Shown: positions 16,683 through 25,523 of the stretch, in pieces
How the letters are laid out: every line of letters starts with the position of its first letter
Position numbering within the stretch: the stretch's first letter is position 1
Assembly: GCF_947502415.1 (NCBI RefSeq)
Contig: NZ_CANMZV010000010.1
Span: forward strand, 1-64,000
DNA length: 64,000 nt
Direction: 5' to 3'
DNA from: an uncultured Photobacterium sp.
GTDB taxonomy: Bacteria > Pseudomonadota > Gammaproteobacteria > Enterobacterales > Vibrionaceae
Program-made: the position numbers and the translations under genes
The notes under the pieces: generated by a model
Database searches by the model: none
What the model saw: only the letters and a program-made list of their open reading frames with translations
Told to the model about the DNA's origin: nothing

Positions 16683-18545
16683 TTATTTTTTCATTGTACG
16701 TAAAACAACCACTTCGTTTTGTTGCAGGTTGATTTGCGCTTTACCATTGGCAACAACCACGGAGTCTGAATCTAGAAGGTTCGGGTAGCTACCATTAGCC
16801 AGACCAATGTTCTGGACATTAACGCTGGTGGCAGGGCCTATATTAACTGCAACAAGCACGATGTCGTCACCGGCATTACGCTCAAATACTAGAACGTTTT
16901 CATTAACCCAGCGCTCGATATATAAGCCTTGTTGGATTGCAAAGCTATCGGCGCGAAGTTGGCTGAGTTTCTTGATTAACCCATAGGCTGGTGTGCTTTG
17001 GTCGAAGCTAGGCATGACTTCGCGGTTGAACGGATCGCTACCGACCTGACCGAAGTTGTTGACGGTAAAGTTGGCGGCATATTGTTCGGTGCCGTAGTAG
17101 ATACAAGGTACACCGCGAGATGTCATAATTACCGCCAGACCAAGCTCCAGACGCTGACGAGCAAAGTCTGCATTTTGACGGCCGCCGGGCTCATTATTAC
17201 TTGGACCAAAGGTGTTTTTGTCTGAGCGTAGCGCGGTACTGATACGTGCCATGTCATGGTTGTCCAGGAAGGTTACCTGCCAATCGGAAGCATCGAAAGC
17301 GTGGTCACGTTCTTTCAGGTAGTTGTTCAGCGTGTACATGTCGGTACGGTTTGTAAGTACTTGCTCCATCGTATCGCGCAGGCCGAAGTCAAGCAGTGCT
17401 GAGCCGGAAGTATTGGCATAATCAATTGCCATACCGTCGATACCTGTTTTAGATGTTGCACTGGCGCCGAACCACTCACCGAAGAAGTAGAAGCCGCGTC
17501 CTTTTGACTGGGCATAGCTGTAAATATCGCCTGTCCAGCGCTGGATAAAGGATTTTTCCATGTGCTTGATAGCGTCGATGCGGATGGCATCAACACCCAT
17601 ATCAATCCAGAATTTTGCACCGTCAGTCAGGTAGTTATAGGTCGCCTGGTTGTTCTGATCGAAATCGGTCAGGTTGAACAGGTTGTGATGGGTGACCTGA
17701 TACCAGTCGTTCCAGTTGCTAACGCCGCCATTGTGGTGATACCAGTTGGTTCCTGCGGCAACATCACTTTGGTAATTGGTAATGTACTGGCCATTGCGGT
17801 AAAGGGCTCCGAACTCCATTTCGTCATTTGGGTTAGAATGGTTTGGTGCGTAGTCCAGCACCAGTTTCATGTCGTATTCCGCGCTGTGCATTTTTGCTAC
17901 CAGCTCTTTGAAATCATCAATGGTGCCCAGGTGCTCATCTACTTTGAAGAAATCTTTACCCCAATAGCCGTGGTAAGCCGCATCACCGTATTGGTTGGCA
18001 CCATCAACGTTGTCGATCGGCGGAGTAATCCAGATGGCACCGACACCCATATCTTTGAGGTAATCGAGTTTATTGATCAGGCCACGAATATCACCACCCT
18101 GGTATTTCTTCAGGTTGCTGCCGTCAGCGGAATAAGAACGGCTGTCGTGACCGGCATTGTTGCTTGAATCACCATCGGAGAAACGGTCCAGAAAGACGAA
18201 ATACATGGTACTGTCACGCATTTCCAGTGCTGGTTTCTCATGAATAAAGACTTGCTGGCTATTATCGTAGAAGTTGATGATATAGGTTTTGTTTGGTTCT
18301 ACAGTGAAGTTTTGTTGAGGGTAGCTTTCTTGCCAGTCACCGAATCGGTCTATTTTAAAACCAGGCACAATATTATTTGTACCGTTCTGGAAGGTTTTTG
18401 TGATTTGCCATTTATTATTACCTAAATAGGTCATGGCTTCATTTTGCCATCCGTTTGCGGTTCCTCTGAAATACGCTTGATTCCAGTCAGCTATAGCAGC
18501 CTGAGAGAAAATCAGAGCAGAGAGTAAGATTATTGTTTTTTTCAT
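16683..18545 (-). CDS. secreted GH13 alpha-amylase / CGTase-like enzyme
   Basis: A protein of 620 residues with a signal peptide (MKKTIILLSALIFSQAAIA). Residues about 20-105 form a small beta module (AYFRGTANGWQNEAMTYLG) like a starch-binding domain. The GH13 barrel follows, with DYAPNHSN, the nucleophile in GVDAIRIDAIKHM, the acid/base Glu in FFGEWFG and FLDNHD for the third carboxylate; a beta domain C closes the protein. The opening YFVFLDRFSDGDSSNN...YQGGDIRGLINKLDYLKDMG resembles cyclodextrin glucanotransferases, although the protein lacks the longer C-terminal domains of a typical CGTase. It would act outside the cell on starch-like glucans, supplying substrates to the transporter encoded upstream. 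Confidence 0.88.
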   Translation of the reverse strand: MKKTIILLSALIFSQAAIADWNQAYFRGTANGWQNEAMTYLGNNKWQITKTFQNGTNNIVPGFKIDRFGDWQESYPQQNFTVEPNKTYIINFYDNSQQVFIHEKPALEMRDSTMYFVFLDRFSDGDSSNNAGHDSRSYSADGSNLKKYQGGDIRGLINKLDYLKDMGVGAIWITPPIDNVDGANQYGDAAYHGYWGKDFFKVDEHLGTIDDFKELVAKMHSAEYDMKLVLDYAPNHSNPNDEMEFGALYRNGQYITNYQSDVAAGTNWYHHNGGVSNWNDWYQVTHHNLFNLTDFDQNNQATYNYLTDGAKFWIDMGVDAIRIDAIKHMEKSFIQRWTGDIYSYAQSKGRGFYFFGEWFGASATSKTGIDGMAIDYANTSGSALLDFGLRDTMEQVLTNRTDMYTLNNYLKERDHAFDASDWQVTFLDNHDMARISTALRSDKNTFGPSNNEPGGRQNADFARQRLELGLAVIMTSRGVPCIYYGTEQYAANFTVNNFGQVGSDPFNREVMPSFDQSTPAYGLIKKLSQLRADSFAIQQGLYIERWVNENVLVFERNAGDDIVLVAVNIGPATSVNVQNIGLANGSYPNLLDSDSVVVANGKAQINLQQNEVVVLRTMKK

Positions 18546-18588
18546 TATGTCCTTTAATTCTATCGTTTGTTTGGATATATCTTCAAAG

Positions 18589-18616
18589 CCCTGGATATTC
18601 AGGAGAATATCCAGGG
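18589..18616. terminator. perfect intercistronic stem-loop
   Basis: A perfect 12-bp stem (CCCTGGATATTC / GAATATCCAGGG) with a 4-base loop lies 44 bp upstream of the secreted GH13 start, between the two amylase-family genes. The downstream T run on the minus strand is weak. It may reduce read-through or protect upstream mRNA, separating expression of the cytoplasmic set from the exoenzyme. Confidence 0.65.
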
Positions 18617-18790
18617 GCAGTGAGATTGTTTATAAACTTTAGGGTGTTTCTTTATTATGGCTGGTTATGTAATGGTCTCTGCTTTTTAATCTCTCCTCCT
18701 GTTAAAATATTGCGAAGCTGTGAATGTTGCAAAAGCACATTCGTTATTTGTTTTGATTGCTTTATTAACTTTTTATCTGAAAGTCAAATA

Positions 18791-20638
18791 TTACTTCTCG
18801 ACTTTGATAACTTTATATCCATAAGCAGGAAGTATCATCTGATTTTCAAATTCTTCGTCTTTATAAGTCAATAGGTTCTTCACTGACTTATTAGCTAATT
18901 CGGCTGGTAATTTCAGCGCACTTTCTGCTGGCTCGTTGTTTATCAGAATTATCATGTTACCACGTTGGTAGATGAGTGTTTTCTGTTGCTCTCCGATATG
19001 CAGCCATTGAAGGGACGGCGCCTGTAAATCAGAAAACTCCTTGCGCAGGTTGATCAGTGACTGGATGAATGCTTTGAAATCCTGATCTTGTTTCGATTCA
19101 TCCCACTCCATGCATTTACGGTGTGCTTCGCTGCCCATCGCCTTGTAGCCTTCCATACCAATTTCGCCGCCATAGTAGATACATGGGCTGCCGACTTGGG
19201 TAAACATGAACAGGTAGGCCAGTGTTGCCTTTTCTTTGCTGCCTGCTGCTTCACTGATGATCCGCGATGTGTCGTGGCTCTCCAGCAGGTTGAAGATTGA
19301 AGCGTTTACGTTACGCGGATAGTTAAGGTATGAATTGTTGACATCACACTGGAACGATTGTGCATCAGTGTGGCCAAAGGCGAAAAATTCTTTGATTGCT
19401 GATGTCAGTGGGTAGTTCATCAGCGAGTCATACTGATCGCCTTGTAGCCATGCCATGCCTTCGTGCCAGATCTCACCTAGGATATAGCAGTCAGGTTTGA
19501 TCGATTTGACGACTTTGCGGAAATCACGCCAGAACTGGTGATCGACTTCATTGGCCACATCTAGGCGCCAGCCATCAATATCAAACTCTTCAACCCAGTA
19601 GCGGGCAACGTCGAGCAGGTAGGCACGGCATTCCGGATTTTCCGTGTTCAGCTTCGGCATGGTATGAACATTGCCGAATGTTTCATAGTTCAGGTTAGTG
19701 AAGTCCCAGGTTTCCAGCGGTTTATCCGGATAAACAGGGAAGTCTTTAATCCAGAACCAGTCTTTGTATTTGGATTTGTCACCGTTTTCGACCACATCCA
19801 GCCATAGCGGTGATTCGCTGCCGATATGGTTAAATACGGCATCGAGCATCACTTTCATGCCGCGCTTGTGGGCTGCATCGACCAGTGCTTTAAATGCTTC
19901 TTTGCCACCAAAGTGAGGATCAACCTGCATGTAGTCGATGGTGTCGTACTTGTGGTTGGCATTGGCAAAAAAGATCGGGCAGAAATACAGGCCGTTGATG
20001 CCGAGTTCCTGCAAATAATCGAGATTATCAATCACACCCCATAGATCGCCGCCCATAAAGTTATCATTGGTTGGTGTGCTTCCCCAAGGTTCGGCGTTGG
20101 CCGGTGAGATTTCCGGGCGGCCATTGGCAAAACGTTCAGGGAAAATCTGGTACCAGACGGTATCTTTAACCCAGGCGGGTGTTTTCAGTACATCTGCCGG
20201 GTTGATGTAAGGGAAACAGTAAAAGTTGCTCAGGTGGCTCAGAGCCTTGCTGTTTTCCTGCTGATCATCGGTTAAAGGAACGCATTTTTTCTCTCCGAAC
20301 AGCAGCGTCTCGCTGCCGTCCAAGCTGGTTAAGATAAAACCATAGCGGGTGCGCTTGCGTGTCGGTTTATATTCTGCAAACCAGCAATCGTAAAGATCGG
20401 TCGAGCCTTCGAGTTCCATGTCGACTTCTTCGCCGCCGCTCCAACCATATGCGTCACTGCCTTCGAGGTTACCACCGTCAAGGCCGCCTTCTTCCCACTT
20501 GTATGGGTCGCCAATCCACAAGGTTACTTTTCCCACTTCACCTTTAGCACTGCGCATTCGAATATGCAGTGTTTCATTGTCATTCGCGTAGCTAAATGCA
20601 CTTTTTGCTGTATGAATCAGCGAACTTCTCGTGATCAT
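18791..20638 (-). CDS. cytoplasmic GH13 cyclomaltodextrinase/neopullulanase
   Basis: A protein of 615 residues from the ATG at 20638 (MITRSSLIHTAKSAFSYAND), chosen for the upstream AAGGAAATACC; an earlier in-frame codon lies inside the preceding gene's end. There is no signal peptide. The N-terminal beta domain (about 1-125) with LHIRMRSAKGEVGKVTLWIGDPY is the dimerising N domain of the cyclodextrinase/neopullulanase/maltogenic amylase group. The barrel has the subfamily motif VWYQIFPERFANG, DAVFNHIG, the nucleophile in DGWRLDVANEVDH, ILGEIWHEG and LLESHDTSR. It would open cyclodextrins and cut maltodextrins after uptake. It lies 13 bp after the permease gene, in the same operon. Confidence 0.9.
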   Translation of the reverse strand: MITRSSLIHTAKSAFSYANDNETLHIRMRSAKGEVGKVTLWIGDPYKWEEGGLDGGNLEGSDAYGWSGGEEVDMELEGSTDLYDCWFAEYKPTRKRTRYGFILTSLDGSETLLFGEKKCVPLTDDQQENSKALSHLSNFYCFPYINPADVLKTPAWVKDTVWYQIFPERFANGRPEISPANAEPWGSTPTNDNFMGGDLWGVIDNLDYLQELGINGLYFCPIFFANANHKYDTIDYMQVDPHFGGKEAFKALVDAAHKRGMKVMLDAVFNHIGSESPLWLDVVENGDKSKYKDWFWIKDFPVYPDKPLETWDFTNLNYETFGNVHTMPKLNTENPECRAYLLDVARYWVEEFDIDGWRLDVANEVDHQFWRDFRKVVKSIKPDCYILGEIWHEGMAWLQGDQYDSLMNYPLTSAIKEFFAFGHTDAQSFQCDVNNSYLNYPRNVNASIFNLLESHDTSRIISEAAGSKEKATLAYLFMFTQVGSPCIYYGGEIGMEGYKAMGSEAHRKCMEWDESKQDQDFKAFIQSLINLRKEFSDLQAPSLQWLHIGEQQKTLIYQRGNMIILINNEPAESALKLPAELANKSVKNLLTYKDEEFENQMILPAYGYKVIKVEK

Positions 20639-20651
20639 GGTATTTCCTTTG

Positions 20652-21488
20652 TTATTCCTTAACTGCACCGCTTACCAGGCCGCTCGCAATATGTTTTTGC
20701 AGCAGCATGAAAAGAAGGGTGATCGGTACAGCGACAAGTAATGCGCCTGCCGTAAACAGGGTGTAGTTCTCGTTTGATTGAGAAGAGATCCAGCTGAAGA
20801 TCCCGACTGCCAGGGTCTGATTTTCTTCACTGCGGAGGATCAGGGTCGGTAGAATGAAATCCATCCATGGCGCGGTGAAAGATACCAAGGCAACGAACAC
20901 CATAATTGGCTTCGCAAGCGGTAAAATAATTTCCCAGAAGATTGTAAAGTGGCCTGCGCCATCGATTTTTGCCGCTTCGTCCAGCGAAGTCGGGATGGCG
21001 TCGAAATAGCCTTTAACCAACCATGCCAGGAAAGGCAGTGAGCCTGTGACATAAACCAGTAATAGGCCCAGATAGCTGTCAATCAGGTTCAACTTAGACA
21101 GGAAGATATAAATTGCTGTCATTGACAGGAATGCCGGGAACATTTGCAAAACCAAAATACCCATCAAGACATTCTTTTTGTTCTTGAAGCGGTAACGCGA
21201 GAAGGTGTAAGCCGTCATCGTTACCAGAACGAGGGAGATCAGCATGTTCAGAACTGACAGGATAAGGGTGTTCTTGTACCACTGAACATAAGGTGTTTCG
21301 AACAGTAGGGTTTTGTAATGATCCAGGGTAAAACCGAATCCGCCAAAGCTGGTACTGAACAGGTTCTGTCCCGGTTTGAATGAAGCCATGACGGTCCATA
21401 GGATAGGGGCCAGTACAATGACAGCATTCGCGATAAGGAACAGGTAAACCAAGCTGTTTGCTAGATTAATTTTTCTTTTAGCCAACAT
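20652..21488 (-). CDS. maltodextrin/cyclodextrin ABC permease, MalG/CymG type
   Basis: A protein of 278 residues with six helices, typical of binding-protein-dependent sugar permeases (TC 3.A.1.1). The cytoplasmic EAA loop that docks the ATPase is SLDEAAKIDGAGHFTIFWEIILPLAKP. The N-terminal LFLIANAVIVLAPILWTVMASFK and the final SGLVSGAVKE match MalG homologues. It pairs with the MalF-type subunit, whose gene ends 2 bp upstream. The ATPase is probably encoded at 26584-27708 on the opposite strand. Confidence 0.92.
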   Translation of the reverse strand: MLAKRKINLANSLVYLFLIANAVIVLAPILWTVMASFKPGQNLFSTSFGGFGFTLDHYKTLLFETPYVQWYKNTLILSVLNMLISLVLVTMTAYTFSRYRFKNKKNVLMGILVLQMFPAFLSMTAIYIFLSKLNLIDSYLGLLLVYVTGSLPFLAWLVKGYFDAIPTSLDEAAKIDGAGHFTIFWEIILPLAKPIMVFVALVSFTAPWMDFILPTLILRSEENQTLAVGIFSWISSQSNENYTLFTAGALLVAVPITLLFMLLQKHIASGLVSGAVKE

Positions 21489-21490
21489 AA

Positions 21491-22777
21491 TTACATCCCC
21501 ACATCGTCTTTAAAGGATTTCATGCGTCTGAACTGCCAGATTGCGATAACAGACAGGAACAGGAAGATGATGATCGAAACCACAGAGGCAATGTGATACT
21601 GCTGGAAGTCCAACGTCAGCTTGTAGATCCAGGTGATCAAAATATCGGTATGGCCTGCAAAGCGGTAATCCGGGTTAATTGGACCGCCGTTGGTCAGCAG
21701 GTAGATAGCACCGAAGTTGTTGAAATTATGGGCAAAGGTCATTACCAGTGATGGGGCGATTTGGTGAAGCACCATAGGCAGGGTAATTTCAAAGAACTGC
21801 TGGAATTTGCTTGCACCATCAATTTCACTGGCTTCGTAGAGGTCTGCTGGGATATTGGTCAATGCTCCAGAGATCAAGAGCATGAAGTAAGGTGCACCTA
21901 CCCATACACTGATGGCAATAACCATGAATTTTGCCATTATCGGATCGGTAAGGAATGGGATCGCATCAACGCCCCAGAAAGATAGCAGGTTGTTGACCGG
22001 GCCGATCCCATTGAGCAATAGACGGAACACCAGTAAGGTGACAAACGCTGGAATTGCATAAGGCAAAATAAAGACAAAACGCCATAGCTTCTTGAATTTG
22101 ATGTCTTTTTTTTCAACTGCTAACGCAAGAACAAAACCGAAGACAAAAACGCAGAAGGTCGCGGACAATGCCCAAATAACGGTCCATACCGCTACGCCAA
22201 AGAAGGTTTCAGACCAGATCTTTAGTTGAAACAGCTGGAGGAAGTTACCGAAGCCAACCCAGTCAACCAAGTTACGCGGCGGAATATGATTAGGCGCCGA
22301 ATAGTTAGTAAACGAAACCAGTACGGTAATAACAATGGGTAAAATAACGAAAAAGGTCGCGGCCAGTGCTGCCGGGCTTAACGCAATAAAAGCAAAGTTA
22401 TTGTCGTAGAATTTACGTAGCTGGCTAGCCAGCGGTAATTCTGTTTTGCTGACAGCCAGGGCATCTTTCACATTGGCGATGTAAATCCATGTGAAAAACA
22501 GCACCATGATCAGGCTAATTACGCCTTCAACCAGCATGAATACAGAGTTATCACCCTGAATAATATCGAAGCCTCTCCGCGTTTGGGCAACGTCCCCCAA
22601 GGTCATTAAACCTTGCAGCGCAGCGATCAGATCCGGCAGGTAGGTGACGAATAATAACTGTGCGCTGAGATAAAATAACCCTTTTAGATAATGGTTATTT
22701 TTTAGTTGGGTTGCGCCCATGACAAGGAGAGATAGAGGAACGTTGAACGATCCTCTTTTCTCTACGCTAATTAACAT
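21491..22777 (-). CDS. maltodextrin/cyclodextrin ABC permease, MalF/CymF type
   Basis: A protein of 428 residues with about eight helices. The EAA loop NIPADLYEASEIDGASKFQQFFEITLPMVLHQIAPSL is clear, and TNGGPINPDYRFAGHTDILITWIYK is typical of MalF-like subunits. The N-terminal region has extra helices, as in MalF and CymF, but lacks the large periplasmic domain of enterobacterial MalF (about 514 residues). It forms the membrane channel with the MalG-type protein. The gene lies 48 bp after the binding-protein gene in the same operon. Confidence 0.92.
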   Translation of the reverse strand: MLISVEKRGSFNVPLSLLVMGATQLKNNHYLKGLFYLSAQLLFVTYLPDLIAALQGLMTLGDVAQTRRGFDIIQGDNSVFMLVEGVISLIMVLFFTWIYIANVKDALAVSKTELPLASQLRKFYDNNFAFIALSPAALAATFFVILPIVITVLVSFTNYSAPNHIPPRNLVDWVGFGNFLQLFQLKIWSETFFGVAVWTVIWALSATFCVFVFGFVLALAVEKKDIKFKKLWRFVFILPYAIPAFVTLLVFRLLLNGIGPVNNLLSFWGVDAIPFLTDPIMAKFMVIAISVWVGAPYFMLLISGALTNIPADLYEASEIDGASKFQQFFEITLPMVLHQIAPSLVMTFAHNFNNFGAIYLLTNGGPINPDYRFAGHTDILITWIYKLTLDFQQYHIASVVSIIIFLFLSVIAIWQFRRMKSFKDDVGM

Positions 22778-22825
22778 ATATCTACTCTTTTACTCTTGAT
22801 GGCGAATCGAATTATTGCTGCAGAT

Positions 22826-24058
22826 TTACTGCTGCATAGCGATTTGCTGTTTGATAACCGATTCCGCTTTTTTCAGAGAAGCTTGCACATCAGCTTTGTT
22901 GTTCCAGATGTCGGCCAGTGCCGCAGTTACTGGTTGCCATACATAACCCATTTCAGGAATTGAAGGCATAGCGTCAGCGTGATAGCCCTGTGCGATAATT
23001 GCTTTGGTAAAGTCGTCGCCTGTCTTGGCTAGTTTTTCCATTGCACCTTTGTGAGGAGGGATAGCCTTCATCATCTCAAAGCGCTTAAGCTGCATATCTT
23101 CCGAAGTAACGAAGTCAGCAAATAGTTGGGCTGCACGAGGGTATTGAGAGAATGCAGAAACGCCTAACATTTTTACAGAAGAAAAAGTCGTAGGTTTTTT
23201 GCCTTTAAAGCTAGGTACAGGAACCGCGCCCAGATTGATACCTGAGTTGACATAGCCTTCAACAGCCCATGGGCCGTCAATGATGGCTGCCGCTTTACCT
23301 TCGGTGAACAAACCACGGCGAACCTGAACCTGGTTCATGTCTTCCGAGTTGGTATTCGTCGTTTCGCGCAGCGCCAACATGGCTTCGATACCTTTAACAG
23401 CACCTAGTGTGGCAATACCTACATCATTGGCATCTTTGCCGTCATTACCGAACTCATAGCCGTTGTACATAGACAGGAACATGCGGGATTCATAATAGTT
23501 CTGGATATCCCAAAGTAGCGCATATTTGTGCTCTTTCGGGTTGGTATAACCTTTACTGAATTCGATGATCTGCTCGAAACTGGTTGGTGCCTGAGGCAAA
23601 AGGTCTTTGTTATAGAAAAGGACAAGAGTTTCGAAAGAAAGAGGGAAACCGTAGCTCACGTCTTTGCTGTCTTTAGCGGCAACGGCGGCACTGTGAATGA
23701 AGTCTTTTTCGATACGTTCACCACTAACCAGGTTTTCCATGATGACGCCGGATGTTACTGCTCGGCCAAGAAAGTCATGAGGAAACTCGACAACGTCACC
23801 AACGCGGGTTGATGAACCATCCTGGATCAGGCGATTGATCGAGTTTAGCGGGCTGACTGAACGAACGTCGACATTTACCTTGTATTGCTGTTTAAATTCT
23901 TTGGCAGCGTATTGCATGAAGTCGGTGCTTGCACCTTTATCCGCCCAAACTTGTAACTCTGCGCCTTCTTCCGGCTGGACGGTTTGTGACGCCATGGATG
24001 GTAGGGCTGTTGTTATTAGCCCAGATGACAGAAGTGCAGATAAGATGATCTTTTTCAT
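22826..24058 (-). CDS. periplasmic maltodextrin/cyclodextrin-binding protein, MalE/CymE type
   Basis: A protein of 410 residues with a signal peptide (MKKIILSALLSSGLITTALPSMAS). It has the type 1 extracellular solute-binding fold: ELQVWADKGASTDFMQYAAKEFKQQY near the start, YGFPLSFETLVLFYNKDLLP at about 135-155, GKAAAIIDGPWAVEGY at about 255-270, and a C-terminal helical segment. These match maltose-binding proteins, which deliver linear or cyclic glucans to the permease. It is the first gene of the leftward operon, so it receives the strongest expression. An operator-like palindrome and a CRP-like site lie upstream. Confidence 0.92.
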   Translation of the reverse strand: MKKIILSALLSSGLITTALPSMASQTVQPEEGAELQVWADKGASTDFMQYAAKEFKQQYKVNVDVRSVSPLNSINRLIQDGSSTRVGDVVEFPHDFLGRAVTSGVIMENLVSGERIEKDFIHSAAVAAKDSKDVSYGFPLSFETLVLFYNKDLLPQAPTSFEQIIEFSKGYTNPKEHKYALLWDIQNYYESRMFLSMYNGYEFGNDGKDANDVGIATLGAVKGIEAMLALRETTNTNSEDMNQVQVRRGLFTEGKAAAIIDGPWAVEGYVNSGINLGAVPVPSFKGKKPTTFSSVKMLGVSAFSQYPRAAQLFADFVTSEDMQLKRFEMMKAIPPHKGAMEKLAKTGDDFTKAIIAQGYHADAMPSIPEMGYVWQPVTAALADIWNNKADVQASLKKAESVIKQQIAMQQ

Positions 24059-24085
24059 TTCCTGTTACCTTTGAATTCTTAAGTA

Positions 24086-24104
24086 GTAGTACGCCACGTA
24101 CTAC
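24086..24104. promoter_or_regulatory. operator-like palindrome upstream of binding-protein gene
   Basis: A perfect 8-bp inverted repeat, GTAGTACG and CGTACTAC, separated by CCA, lies 28-46 bp upstream of the binding-protein start. Nearly the same sequence recurs at 24450-24468 before the divergent porin gene. The likely ligand is the TrmB-type regulator encoded at 15661-16461, because no other local regulator is visible. That pairing is inference. Confidence 0.65.
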
Positions 24105-24163
24105 GCACATACTAGTTCTGCTTAGTTACCAGTCAAGTAATAATCAAACGTTATTGATTGAAG

Positions 24164-24179
24164 TGTGATTGCAATCAAT
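24164..24179. promoter_or_regulatory. CRP-like site, binding-protein side
   Basis: TGTGA, six bases, then TCAAT: one perfect and one degenerate half of the CRP consensus TGTGA-N6-TCACA. Its centre is about 114 bp upstream of the binding-protein start, compatible with cAMP-CRP activation of the leftward operon. Confidence 0.55.
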
Positions 24180-24383
24180 AACGGTGTAATAAAATGGCTT
24201 GATTTATTGATAAGGGGGAATTCTATAAGAGTGGCAGTCATGCCTCTATTTATATAGTGCATTATTCAAAATTTAATTTAGCTTTATTTTTGTGGCGCAT
24301 AAATATCCCTTAAAGAAATAAATAATTAATAAGAATATTTCCTATAGCTGACAAGTTAATGAATTACGTAAAATAAACATTAG

Positions 24384-24399
24384 TGTGAATATCATCACA
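24384..24399. promoter_or_regulatory. perfect CRP site, porin side
   Basis: TGTGA, six bases (ATATCA), then TCACA matches the core CRP consensus exactly. Its centre is about 116 bp upstream of the porin start, mirroring the site on the other side of this divergent region. Catabolite control of sugar uptake is expected. Confidence 0.8.
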
Positions 24400-24449
24400 A
24401 GAAATCGCTTATGTCTTGGTTGATCTTTAATTTCGTATCAATAGAATTA

Positions 24450-24468
24450 GTCGTACGCCATGTACCAC
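24450..24468. promoter_or_regulatory. operator-like palindrome upstream of porin gene
   Basis: This copy is related to 24086-24104, sharing GTACGCCA and the flanking half sites. It lies 40-58 bp upstream of the porin ATG and has TAGT/ACTA extensions (24448-24470). It is probably bound by the same regulator as the first copy, giving coordinated control of the two divergent operons. Confidence 0.6.
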
Positions 24469-24507
24469 TATCAAACAACATAATTCCAAACATCAAGGAT
24501 CACGGGA

Positions 24508-25500
24508 ATGAATAAGTCCTTACTGTCGGTACTGATTGTAAATGCTTTGGCTGCTGGTTACGCACACGCAGAGGTCGCACCATCTGATACATCGAATACT
24601 TTTGACCAGCTTGTGAATGTGGTAACGAATGTTAATGGTCACGTTGGCGTTGCTTATGAAATTAAAGAAACTGAGTATACTTGGTTAGATGATCCTAAAG
24701 GTAACTTTAAGGAAAAGCATAAAGAAAATAGTTACATTGATGGATTCTATAACTTCAATGATTTGAATGTGTTCGGTAATTATAAAATTACAGAAATTAC
24801 GACTTTACAGAGTAAAGCAAACGGTAAATATCAAAAGTCTGAAACCACAAAATATGAAATTACGACTAATTACCGTTATGTGTTATCAGAAAGTTTAAAC
24901 ACGGGTTTAGGCTATAGCTTACAGTATGAAGACGGCTATACCCTTACACCTGATAATGATAAGGTGAATACAACTGAAGCTCAGCATGAGTTCGGTACCT
25001 GGCTTGGCTACTGGAACAATGAAGGCCAGTGGGGTTTCTACAGTGATGTTGCTGTTGGTTGGAAAAACTCAGATAAAAGTCAATGGGGTGAGTCAGATAC
25101 AGATTTATTCCATGTCAGCTTTAAGCCGTTTATGAATCTAGGTAAATTCTTTGTTGCTGCAGAGCTTTATTATGAAGATCAGCAAACAGAATCTAATAAA
25201 GATTTTACAGAGCGTTATATTGAACCTGAGTTAGCTTATAGTTTTGGTGAAGGTAAGCGAGTATTTGTGAAACATCGCTTTAGTGAAAAAGAAACCAAAA
25301 TTTCGCATAACAATGGTAAAACTGATACCTATTTTGAAAACATCAACAAGACCACTCTGGGTTATCAGCAAACTGTTGGTGATAACTGGTGGGTATCTGC
25401 TGAAGTTGAATTAACTCGTGAAAAACACGAAGCAAATGATGTTCGAACTGCAGATAAGGACAGTGACAATTTTAAATTATTCGCGCAATATCGTTTCTAG
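24508..25500 (+). CDS. OmpG/CymA-like monomeric outer-membrane porin
   Basis: A protein of 330 residues with a signal peptide (MNKSLLSVLIVNALAAGYAHA). The mature part alternates polar and aromatic residues as in beta strands, is rich in Lys/Glu/Asp, Tyr and Trp, and ends with the C-terminal signature FKLFAQYRF. It resembles the OmpG and CymA monomeric porins; CymA of Klebsiella oxytoca passes whole cyclodextrins through the outer membrane. Its place opposite a CymE/MalE-type gene and beside GH13 enzymes supports a glucan or cyclodextrin role. Two further genes on the plus strand follow, probably in one operon. Confidence 0.75.
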   Translation: MNKSLLSVLIVNALAAGYAHAEVAPSDTSNTFDQLVNVVTNVNGHVGVAYEIKETEYTWLDDPKGNFKEKHKENSYIDGFYNFNDLNVFGNYKITEITTLQSKANGKYQKSETTKYEITTNYRYVLSESLNTGLGYSLQYEDGYTLTPDNDKVNTTEAQHEFGTWLGYWNNEGQWGFYSDVAVGWKNSDKSQWGESDTDLFHVSFKPFMNLGKFFVAAELYYEDQQTESNKDFTERYIEPELAYSFGEGKRVFVKHRFSEKETKISHNNGKTDTYFENINKTTLGYQQTVGDNWWVSAEVELTREKHEANDVRTADKDSDNFKLFAQYRF

Positions 25501-25523
25501 GATAATTTAATTAGGAATAGAAC

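Noticed and set aside
24059..24507. MalT boxes for maltose-type regulation
   Set aside because: No GGGGA(T/G)GAGG-like motifs were found; the conserved elements are palindromes and CRP-type sites instead.
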